From NCBI GenBank assembly GCA_020633555.1, contig JACKDL010000019.1, positions 1-55,000 of the forward strand: DNA of 55,000 nucleotides. Direction: 5' to 3'. The notes below the pieces were generated by a model. It worked only from the letters and a program-made list of their open reading frames with translations. It was not told where the DNA came from and made no database searches. The stretch's first letter is position 1. Every line of letters begins with the position of its first letter. The position numbers were made by a program, and so were the translations under genes. The DNA is from Myxococcales bacterium (GTDB taxonomy: Bacteria > Myxococcota_A > Bradymonadia > UBA7976 > UBA1532). Positions 8,612 to 15,833 of this stretch are shown piece after piece.

Positions 8612-9627
8612 GGGCGCCCCTCCAGCCAGGCCCGCAGGGGCGCCTGCAGGGCCTCGGCCACCGCCTGGTGCCCCTGGGCGTTCAGGTGGCCGGCGCCCAC
8701 CGTGTGGTTCTGGAACCCCACCGGCGGCTGGCCCGTGCGCTGGTAGCTGGCCACGAGCGCCGGCCCGGCGCTCACGTAGCGGGCGCTCGCCGCCTGGGCC
8801 GCCGCCCGGTAGATCCGCCCCTCGTGGGGGGCCAGGTCCTCGGTGGCCCCGGCCACGCCGTAGCGCAGGGTGGGGGTGTGCACCACCCAAACCGGGGCGG
8901 TGTCGCCCAGCTCGCGCAAGATCAGCGTGAGCCGCTGCACCGCCACCTCCGCCGCCTGCGGAGTGGTGTCGTCCAGGGGGGGCTCGGCGGGGCCGGCAGG
9001 CGCCAGCCAGCGGGTGATCAGGGGCTTGAAGCGCCGCATCAGGTAGGTGGCCAGCGCCGAGCGATCGATGATCGGCGCTACCCGCGCCTTCCAGCGATCG
9101 GCCGCCACGGGGGGCGGGCGCACCTGACCGCCCTGGATCTGCGCCCCCAGCAGGTGCAGCACGTCGCCCTCGCCCAGGTGCACGATCCACAGATCGGGCT
9201 GCAGATCCAGCAGGCGCGCGGCCACCAGCGGGTAGTGGGGCGGGCCCATGGCCGAGCGCCCGGCGTTCACATAGTCCAGGCCCGGCTGGCCCGGGCGGGC
9301 CAGCGCGGCTTCGAGCAGGGTGGGGTACTGCGCGGCGTGATCCACCTGTAGGGCTTCGAGGAACGAGTTGCCCAGGCCGATCACCCGCCGCCGGTCGCCC
9401 TTCGGCGTGAGCTCGTCGTCCACCAGGCCGCGGGCGTTGATGTGCAGGCGGGCCCGCCCCTCCTTGTGGTTGGCCACGGTGGCGCCCGGGCGCCAGGTCC
9501 AGCCCAGCTCGGCGTCGCCCATCTGCGCGGACGGTGAGGTGAGCCACTGGCGGGCCACGGCCTCGCCCAGCAGCCCGCAAAGCGCGGCCACCGCCACCAG
9601 CCGCAGCGCGATTCGCCCCGCCTTCAT
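8608..9627 (-). CDS. SGNH-hydrolase-like protein, probable O-acetylation partner
   Basis: 339 residues. An N-terminal hydrophobic segment (residues about 5-25) suggests a membrane-anchored periplasmic protein. Residues about 83-92 contain IGLGNSFLEA with the block I serine (Ser88), and the C-terminus has GAGHLNAQGH with the expected block V His (about 314). The block III Asn position reads GEGD, and the Asp expected three residues before the His is Gly, so the triad looks incomplete. AlgX/AlgJ-like proteins use this fold to transfer acetyl groups delivered by MBOAT proteins, and the next gene in the operon is an MBOAT. The deviations could mean altered chemistry or my misplacement of the blocks. 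Confidence 0.75.
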   Translation of the reverse strand: MKAGRIALRLVAVAALCGLLGEAVARQWLTSPSAQMGDAELGWTWRPGATVANHKEGRARLHINARGLVDDELTPKGDRRRVIGLGNSFLEALQVDHAAQYPTLLEAALARPGQPGLDYVNAGRSAMGPPHYPLVAARLLDLQPDLWIVHLGEGDVLHLLGAQIQGGQVRPPPVAADRWKARVAPIIDRSALATYLMRRFKPLITRWLAPAGPAEPPLDDTTPQAAEVAVQRLTLILRELGDTAPVWVVHTPTLRYGVAGATEDLAPHEGRIYRAAAQAASARYVSAGPALVASYQRTGQPPVGFQNHTVGAGHLNAQGHQAVAEALQAPLRAWLEGRP

Positions 9628-9695
9628 GTGCGGGCGCCTTGCGGTCGGGGGGCCTGCGCCGCCACCCTGCCCGCCATGATGCGGCGACGCACAGC

Positions 9696-11180
9696 GTGAG
9701 CGGCGGGCGGTTGGGGCGCGACGCCCTGGTCTATGCCCTGGGGTTCATCGCCCAGCGGGCGGCGGGCTTCCTCATGCTGCCCATCTACACCCGCTACCTG
9801 GACCCCGCGGCCTACGCCACGCTGCACCTGGTGCAGATGACCCTGGACGTCACCAGCATCCTGCTGGCCAGTGGGGTCACCGCGGGGGTCTACCGCTACT
9901 ACTTCAAGACCGAGGACCCGACCCGCCGGCGGGCGGTGATCCTGTCGGCCTGGGCCCTGATGACCCTGTTCAACGGCCTGGGGGCCCTGCTGCTGGTGGC
10001 CTTCGCGCCCCAGATCGCGGTGACGGTCTTGAAGGACCCCCAGGCCACCGAGCTGGTGTACTGGGGGGCTGCCAACTTCGCCCTGGATCCCAGCCTGGTG
10101 GTGCCCGCGCTGCTGCTGCAGGTGCAGCGCCGGGCCGTGGCCTACACGGGCGTCAGCCTGGCCCGTCTGACCCTGCAGCTCGGCTTCAACGTGCTGTTCC
10201 TGGTGGGCTACGGCGAGGGGGTGCGGGGCATCCTGTGGAGCACCTGCATCGCCTACGTGGCGCTGAACCCCGGCCTGCTGTGGGGCTTCTTCCGCTTCAC
10301 GGGGCGGCCTCCGCTGCGGGCGGCGCTCAAGGATCTGGTGCTCTTCGGCCTGCCCTACCGGCTCACCGAGGGGGGCGCCTTCATCCTCACGTACGCCGAT
10401 CGGTTCTTCCTGTTGGGCGCCCATGGCCTCTTCGTCACCGGTGTGTACAGCCTCGCCTACCAGTTCGGCTTCGTGCTCGGCTACCTGGGGGCGGTGCCCT
10501 TCTTCATGGCTTGGAACCCGCTGCGGTTCAAGCTCGCCGACCATCCCCCCGAGGCGCGGGCCGAGGCCTTTGGCGGCGGCTTCCTGCTCCTCAGCGTGGT
10601 CATGGTCACCCTGGGCACCGGGATCTCGCTCTTCGTCGAGCCCACCTTGGGCCTGATGTCGAACGCCGACTACCACGGCGCCGCGCCGCTGGTCCCGGTG
10701 ATTTTGCTGGCCTATGTGTTCCAGGCCTGGACCCAGGCGGTGGAGTTCGGGATCCAGGTGGCTGAGCGCACCCGCTACGCCACCTACGGCACCTGGATCG
10801 CGGTGGTGATCATCCTGGCGCTCTACGCGCTGCTCATCCCGCCGCTGGGCCCGTGGGGGGCCGCCCTGGCCACCGCGGTGGCCTTCCTGGCCCGGCTGGT
10901 GGCGTACGCCGTCTTCGCCCACCGGCTGTACCCCGTGGACTACCCCTGGGGGCCCGCGCTGCGAACCCTGGCCAGCGGCGCGCTGGCGGTGGCGGGCTAC
11001 TTCGCGTGGGCGCCCCAGGGCTTCTGGCTGCAGCTCGGGGCGGCGACGGCCCTGACCGTGGCCTACGGGCTCGGCGTGTGGGGGCTGGCGCTCGATCGGG
11101 CGCGGCGGGTGGCCCTGCGCCGCATGGCCGCACGGGGCGTGGCCGCTGCCCAGGTGCGGCTGGGCCTGGGGGCGCCATGA
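9696..11180 (+). CDS. Wzx-type flippase (MOP superfamily polysaccharide exporter)
   Basis: 494 residues with about 12-14 hydrophobic helices and no soluble domain. The N-terminus GRDALVYALGFIAQRAAGFLM is followed by PIYTRYLDPAAYA, the recurring start of Wzx/RfbX-like flippases. YADRFFLLGAHG near the middle is also typical. The protein would move the undecaprenyl-linked repeat unit to the periplasmic side. The GTG at 9696 is chosen because the 19 upstream in-frame residues are polar and unlike the family; no strong ribosome-binding site is seen. It overlaps the following gene by ATGA. Confidence 0.85.
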   Translation: MSGGRLGRDALVYALGFIAQRAAGFLMLPIYTRYLDPAAYATLHLVQMTLDVTSILLASGVTAGVYRYYFKTEDPTRRRAVILSAWALMTLFNGLGALLLVAFAPQIAVTVLKDPQATELVYWGAANFALDPSLVVPALLLQVQRRAVAYTGVSLARLTLQLGFNVLFLVGYGEGVRGILWSTCIAYVALNPGLLWGFFRFTGRPPLRAALKDLVLFGLPYRLTEGGAFILTYADRFFLLGAHGLFVTGVYSLAYQFGFVLGYLGAVPFFMAWNPLRFKLADHPPEARAEAFGGGFLLLSVVMVTLGTGISLFVEPTLGLMSNADYHGAAPLVPVILLAYVFQAWTQAVEFGIQVAERTRYATYGTWIAVVIILALYALLIPPLGPWGAALATAVAFLARLVAYAVFAHRLYPVDYPWGPALRTLASGALAVAGYFAWAPQGFWLQLGAATALTVAYGLGVWGLALDRARRVALRRMAARGVAAAQVRLGLGAP

Positions 11181-12154
11181 AGGCCACCCTGCCGCTGGTC
11201 ATCAGCGTCGACGTCGAGAGCGACCACTGGCGCCCCGCCCGCGGCGAGAAGCGCTTCACGAACCTGCAGCACCTGGCCCCCCTGGTGCGCCGGCTGGTGG
11301 CCCGGGGCCTGCGCCCCACGCTGCTGCCCACGTACAGCGTGGCGGTCGATCGGGCCAGCGCCGAGCGGCTGGCCGAGCTGACCGCAGACGGGCGCGTGGA
11401 GCTGGGCGCGCACCTGCACCCGTGGAGCACGCCCCCGCAGGCCGAGGCGCTGGTGGACCCGAACACCATGCTCTGCAACCTGCCCGACGCCCTGGTGGCC
11501 GAGAAGCTCGCCCGCCTGACCGAGGCCGTGGCGGCGGTGGCGGGCCGCCGCCCCACCACCTTCCGCGCCGGCCGCTGGGCCCTGGGGCCGCGCACGGTGC
11601 CGCTGCTGGTGCAGGCGGGCTACACGGTGGACTGCAGCGTCACGCCGTACACGTCGTGGGTGGGGGATCACGGCCCCGACTTCGACGGGGCGCCCCTGCG
11701 GGTCTATCGCCTGGACGCCCACCGGGACCCGCGCGAGCCGGGCACGGGGCCGCTGGTGGAGGTGCCGCTGACGGTGGGCTTCAGCGCCCACCCGTTCGCC
11801 GCCTTCGCCTGGGCTCGCCGCCAGCTCCACCACCCGCGGTTGCGCCCGACCCGGCTGGCGGGCGTGGCGCACCGAGCGGGGGTGGTGCGGCGCATCATCG
11901 GCAGCCCCGAGATGGCCTCGGGGCCCGCGCTCGCGCGGCTGGCGGGAGCCGCTCTGCGCGAGGGGGCCGACTGCGTGCACTTCGCGCTGCACAGCCAGAG
12001 CCTGTGCGCCGGCAACTCGCCCTTCGCCCCCAGCAGCCGCGCCGCGGCCCAGGTGGTGGACGCGCTCTTCGACGCCGTGGACCGCCTGGCGGCTCACTAC
12101 ACGCTGCGGGGGATGACGGTGGGCGAGGCCGGTCGGCGCTTCGCGCCGCCGTAG
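11177..12154 (+). CDS. Polysaccharide deacetylase-like protein
   Basis: 325 residues without a signal peptide. The N-terminus ISVDVESDHW resembles motif 1 of NodB-type deacetylases. GAHLHPW (about residue 77) supplies a His pair in place of the usual H-S-x-x-H, FRAGRWALG (about 128) matches the Arg-containing motif, and a late ALHSQSL is typical of this subgroup. Such proteins are frequent in exopolysaccharide loci and are assumed to act on carrier-linked or precursor sugars. It is translationally coupled to the flippase by ATGA. The enzymatic activity is family inference. Confidence 0.72.
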   Translation: MKATLPLVISVDVESDHWRPARGEKRFTNLQHLAPLVRRLVARGLRPTLLPTYSVAVDRASAERLAELTADGRVELGAHLHPWSTPPQAEALVDPNTMLCNLPDALVAEKLARLTEAVAAVAGRRPTTFRAGRWALGPRTVPLLVQAGYTVDCSVTPYTSWVGDHGPDFDGAPLRVYRLDAHRDPREPGTGPLVEVPLTVGFSAHPFAAFAWARRQLHHPRLRPTRLAGVAHRAGVVRRIIGSPEMASGPALARLAGAALREGADCVHFALHSQSLCAGNSPFAPSSRAAAQVVDALFDAVDRLAAHYTLRGMTVGEAGRRFAPP

Positions 12155-12183
12155 CCCGGCTGTACTGAGCAGCCCAGCGAGCG

Positions 12184-12203
12184 TCAGGCCTCCAGGGGCC
12201 TCA
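12184..12203. terminator. Weak hairpin between convergent genes
   Basis: AGGCC (12186-12190) and GGCCT (12197-12201) can pair around a six-base loop between the ends of the deacetylase-like gene and the STAS gene. The stem is short, lacks a T-run and touches the STAS stop codon, so a terminator role is only possible. Confidence 0.25.
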
Positions 12204-12569
12204 CACGGCCGCCAGCTCCTCGAGGGTCATCTCGATGGAGCACTCCAGGGTGACGTTCGAGCGCGCCATGCGCGGGTCGAGCCCCACCAGATCCGCCAGC
12301 CCCAGCTTGGCCAGGTGCTTGTGGACCGAGGGTGCCACGTCGGTGAACACCAGCGTCACGCGGCGGGCCTGGCACTGCGAGTACAGGCGGACCAGCGCCA
12401 CGAGGCCGGTGGTGTCGATGCGGTGGACCTGACCGAAGGAGAGCACCAGTCGGTTCAGCGTGCTCAGATCCAGACCATCGAGCTGATTGGGCAGGTTCAA
12501 GGCCGAGGCACCTGTCAGGGGCCCCTGCAACTCCACCCAGCGATCCATCCGATGACGGCGGAAGAACAT
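12201..12569 (-). CDS. STAS-domain protein (anti-sigma factor antagonist-like)
   Basis: 122 residues, the size of one STAS domain. The central region VLSFGQVHRIDTTGLVALVRLY matches the DSSG motif region, but the residue that is normally the phosphorylated Ser is Thr (RIDTTG). C-terminal RVTLVFTDVAPSVHKHLAKLGL fits the last strand and helix. STAS proteins release partner factors when unphosphorylated. No cognate anti-sigma kinase is in the window. The ATG at 12569 is preceded by GAGGTT at a good distance. It lies alone on the minus strand inside the polysaccharide locus, next to an AT-rich divergent intergenic region, which suggests a regulatory role for the locus (inference). Confidence 0.78.
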   Translation of the reverse strand: MFFRRHRMDRWVELQGPLTGASALNLPNQLDGLDLSTLNRLVLSFGQVHRIDTTGLVALVRLYSQCQARRVTLVFTDVAPSVHKHLAKLGLADLVGLDPRMARSNVTLECSIEMTLEELAAV

Positions 12570-12584
12570 AGTTAACCTCACATA

Positions 12585-12619
12585 CCTCGAAAAAGTAATA
12601 GATATCAATAGGTTCGAGG
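12585..12619. promoter_or_regulatory. AT-rich divergent intergenic region with 7-bp inverted repeat
   Basis: CCTCGAA (12585-12591) and TTCGAGG (12613-12619) form a perfect inverted repeat around a 21-base AT-rich spacer, in the most AT-rich stretch of an otherwise very GC-rich window. It lies between the divergent STAS gene and the membrane protein gene. A TTGATA-like hexamer on the minus strand sits inside the spacer. This fits a shared promoter and operator, but no complete promoter can be assigned with confidence. Confidence 0.4.
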
Positions 12620-12732
12620 CCCCTGTATCCTTGCGGAATACGCGCACCCGATCAAGGGGCAGAATTCCATACGGGGTGGAACTTTCCGTGAGTGCACCTG
12701 CCACACCGCAGCCAGGTGGAAGCATTGGAGGC

Positions 12733-14313
12733 ATGACGGAGGAACGAAGGGAAACCTGGGGGCGGATGGGGCTTTGGCTCCTGTTGGTCACCCTGGCGTG
12801 CCCGATATTTTTCGTCTCGGAAGCCCCCGGCAACGACTTTTCGAGCCACCTGGCCACCGCCTGGCTGGCCCACGACGGTTTTGCAGGTGGGCCGTGGGCC
12901 GCCTGGTACCGCTTCGACCTGGTGCCGCTGCCCTATTGGCTGCCGACGCTGCTGCTGGCGCCCCTGACGACCCTGTTGGGGCCCCCCCTGGGGCTGCAGG
13001 TGCTCCTGGCGGGTCTGTTGGCGGCGCTGCCCCTGGCGCTGAGAGCCGTGGAGCGAGCGGCGGGTCGCGAGCCCAGCGCCACCGCCACCGCGCTCGCCCT
13101 GCTGGCCGGGTTCAACTGGGCGTACTGGCTGGGTGAGCTGAGCTTCCTGCTGGGCCTGCCCGCCGCCCTGTGGGCCATGGCCGCCTGGCTGCGGCTGGGC
13201 GCTGATCCCCGGGCCCGTCGCCTCGCCGCCTTCGCGGCCTGGACGGTGGCCGCCTACCTGGCCCACATCTACGCCCTGTGCGCGGTGCTGGGGTTCATGG
13301 CGGTCAGCAGCCTGCTGGCGCTGCTGGGGCGGGCGCGGGTGAGCGGGGCCCAGTGGGCGAGCTGGATCCTGCCGCTGGGCCTGTTCGGCCTGGGCGCCTG
13401 GCTGATCCTCGGGGGCAAGGGGGCCGCCGCGCACCAGGGGGGGCTGGTGTTCGACTTCGCCCCCTGGCGGCTGGCCGACAGCCTGGCGCTGCCCTTCATG
13501 ATCACCGTGGGGCCCCGCTGGTGGGCGGCCATCATGCCGGCCATCGTGCTGGGGCTGGGCCTGCTCAGCGATCGGCGCCGCTGGGATCTGCGCCTGCTGG
13601 GCGCGGGCGCCGGCTTCTGGCTGTTGGCCTGGGCCGGCCCCGCGGGGCTCGAGACGCCCTTCGGCCTCGAGGACATCGGGCGGCGCTTCAGCCCGTGGGG
13701 CGTCTTGCTGCTGGCGGCCGGCCTGGGCCCGCCGCGGCGGGCCGCGCTGCGCCGGCTGAGCTGGGCGGCCGTGGGGCTGTTCGCCGTGGTCCGGGTGGGG
13801 GACGCCTGGCGGGCCCATTGGCGCCATCGGCCCGTGGTGGCCGCCATCGGCGGCCTGGTGGCCCAGGTGCCGGCCGGGGCCCGGGTGCTGCCGCTGCTGC
13901 GCCTGCCCACACCCACCGCGGCCGACTTCCGGGTGCACCGCTCGGTGAACCGGGTGGTCTACGAGCGCCAGGCCTACTCGCCCCACGTGTTCGCCCGCTC
14001 GGGCCAGCAGCCGCTGCGGCACGTGCGCGGGGGCGACCACCGCCGGGTGGATGACCTGCAGATCAGCGCCGCCGACTGGGCCTTCTACGACTTCGCGCTG
14101 GTGCAGGTGGCGCCCCACACCCCCCCTTGGGCCCCGCTTCTGGCTCACGGCACGCAGGTGGCCGAGGCCGGGGGCTTCCGGCTCTACCGGCTGGACCGGG
14201 CCAGGGCTGCCAGCAGCCCCGCCACCCCCGCCTCGACGGCGGCGAGCACCGGCGGGAAGGCGTCGGCCGGTGCGCCGTCGGGATCGGTCACCTCCAGCGC
14301 AGGCCCCCCGTAG
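12733..14313 (+). CDS. Polytopic membrane protein of unknown function
   Basis: 526 residues with around ten predicted transmembrane helices between residues about 15 and 390, then a soluble tail. I do not recognise the family. EAPGNDFSSHLATAWLAHDG after the first helix places acidic and His residues in a first external loop, a layout like GT-C glycosyltransferases, but no diagnostic motif was found. The ATG at 12733 gives a short polar lead before the first helix; GGAAG about 11 bases upstream may be the ribosome-binding site, and upstream in-frame starts (12631, 12676) are possible. The last 130 bases overlap the converging ATP-grasp/phosphatase gene, so the C-terminal Ala/Ser/Thr-rich tail may be little constrained. 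Confidence 0.68.
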   Translation: MTEERRETWGRMGLWLLLVTLACPIFFVSEAPGNDFSSHLATAWLAHDGFAGGPWAAWYRFDLVPLPYWLPTLLLAPLTTLLGPPLGLQVLLAGLLAALPLALRAVERAAGREPSATATALALLAGFNWAYWLGELSFLLGLPAALWAMAAWLRLGADPRARRLAAFAAWTVAAYLAHIYALCAVLGFMAVSSLLALLGRARVSGAQWASWILPLGLFGLGAWLILGGKGAAAHQGGLVFDFAPWRLADSLALPFMITVGPRWWAAIMPAIVLGLGLLSDRRRWDLRLLGAGAGFWLLAWAGPAGLETPFGLEDIGRRFSPWGVLLLAAGLGPPRRAALRRLSWAAVGLFAVVRVGDAWRAHWRHRPVVAAIGGLVAQVPAGARVLPLLRLPTPTAADFRVHRSVNRVVYERQAYSPHVFARSGQQPLRHVRGGDHRRVDDLQISAADWAFYDFALVQVAPHTPPWAPLLAHGTQVAEAGGFRLYRLDRARAASSPATPASTAASTGGKASAGAPSGSVTSSAGPP

Positions 14314-15833
14314 ACGCCCAGCAGGTGGGCGGGGCCCTCCAGGCGCTCGAGCTGGCTGAAGGTCATGGCGATCCAAAGGTCGCCCGGCTGCCGGGGCACC
14401 TGGCTCACCGCCCGCGCCCGGTGGGTGCCCAGCGGGGGGTGGTGGGCCACGACGGTGGGGTGGGCCGGTCGCCCGGGCCAGGCCGCCAGGCCCGCCGACG
14501 CCCACGCGCGCTCGGGCGCCGCCTGGCGGGCCAGCGCCTCGGCCAGCGCGCTGCGGATGATGTTGCCCTCGCACACGAACACCACCCGGCGCACGTGGGC
14601 CAGCCGGGGCGGGTGGGCCCGCAGGCGCGCTTGCGCGCGGCGCAGCGCCTGCCGCCGCAGCCGGCGCAGCGGCAGCCCCGCCAGGTCGTGGAGCACCTGG
14701 CCGGCAGTCTCCAGGGCCGGCGCCGGGTCGTCGCGGGTGAGCGTGTCCCAGGCCTCGCGCCCCCGGAGCAGCCGCCCCAGCTCGGCCGCTGTCTGGCGCG
14801 CTGGCAGCGCGCGAGCTGCCTGCTTGAACCACTCCAGGTCCCGGGTCAGCTCGCGGGCCCGCAGGCCTGGCGTGGGCCTGGGCGTCGTCCATGGGCGCCC
14901 GGTGACGTGCGCGAACCAGGCCCAGGGGAAGTCGGCGCCCGAGGCGGTGGCCAGGGGCAGAGCGCCCCAGAAGCGGCCGTTGATCTCGATGAGCCAGCGG
15001 CGGCCGTCGGGCGCGACCTTGTACTCGAGCATGGCGGCGCCGTCCCAGCCCAGGGTCGCCACCAGGGCAGCGGCGTCCCGCGCCAGCGTGGGGTCCAGCG
15101 GCTCGCCCACCCGCAGGGAGGAGCCCCCGCCGCTCAGCGGGACCTCGTGCAAGCGCCTGTATTGAAAAGCGAACTTCAGCTCGCCGGCCACGGCGAACAC
15201 GCCCACGCCCACCCCGGCGCCGGGCACCCGGGCCTGCACCACCACGGGCCCCAGGGGCCGCAGCCTCGCCAGGGCGCGGGCGCCCTCCGCCGGGGTCTCG
15301 TAGGGGATCACCGCCCGGTGGCGGCCCAGCGCGCCGGCCCAGGCCTTGCTCTGGTCGGGTTTCACCACCCCGGGGCTCAACCGGCGCAGATCGGGGTCCG
15401 GATCCTCGGGACCGACGGCGACAGTGGGGGGGATCGGGACGCCCGCCGCCTGGGCCATCTGGGCGGTGCGGCCCTTCGACAGCGTCACCGCCAAGGGCTG
15501 TGCCGGCGGGATCACCAGCGGAGCGAGCGCACCCAGCCGGGCCCGGTCCTCGGCGATGGGCACCAGGCTCCAGTCCGTCACCGGGACCACGGCGGCCACC
15601 GGCGAGGCCGCCAGCCGCGCCGCCAGGGCCGCCACGAAGGCCTCGCGGTCCAGGGCCGGATCGGGGTGACGCCACAGGCCCACGGCGTAGCGGCTGCGGG
15701 CGGCCAGGGGCAGCTCGGGGCCGGCGTGGCCCACCAGGCAGGGCACCCCGCGGCGGCCCAGGCTGCGCACGACGGCCAGGGCGGCCGGCTGCGCGCCGTC
15801 CAGCACGAGGGCGGGTGCGCCGGTGGGCTTCAC
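14184..15833 (-). CDS. ATP-grasp / low-molecular-weight tyrosine phosphatase fusion
   Basis: 549 residues with two unrelated domains. Residues about 1-390 are an ATP-grasp protein: a precursor-like N-terminus (PALVLDGAQPAALAVVRSLG), a VTLSKGRTAQMA region, GVVKPDQSKAW, and the metal-site stretch WLIEINGRFWGALPLA. Residues 415-549 are a low-Mr protein tyrosine phosphatase: the P-loop CEGNIIRS (Cys421, C-x5-R-S) and the acid loop VTDPDGAP (Asp517), both apparently intact. Low-Mr phosphatases in such loci usually oppose a BY-kinase, yet the co-polymerase here has no kinase domain. The GTG at 15833 overlaps the upstream stop (GTGA). Substrates of both halves are unknown. Confidence 0.83.
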   Translation of the reverse strand: MKPTGAPALVLDGAQPAALAVVRSLGRRGVPCLVGHAGPELPLAARSRYAVGLWRHPDPALDREAFVAALAARLAASPVAAVVPVTDWSLVPIAEDRARLGALAPLVIPPAQPLAVTLSKGRTAQMAQAAGVPIPPTVAVGPEDPDPDLRRLSPGVVKPDQSKAWAGALGRHRAVIPYETPAEGARALARLRPLGPVVVQARVPGAGVGVGVFAVAGELKFAFQYRRLHEVPLSGGGSSLRVGEPLDPTLARDAAALVATLGWDGAAMLEYKVAPDGRRWLIEINGRFWGALPLATASGADFPWAWFAHVTGRPWTTPRPTPGLRARELTRDLEWFKQAARALPARQTAAELGRLLRGREAWDTLTRDDPAPALETAGQVLHDLAGLPLRRLRRQALRRAQARLRAHPPRLAHVRRVVFVCEGNIIRSALAEALARQAAPERAWASAGLAAWPGRPAHPTVVAHHPPLGTHRARAVSQVPRQPGDLWIAMTFSQLERLEGPAHLLGVYGGPALEVTDPDGAPADAFPPVLAAVEAGVAGLLAALARSSR

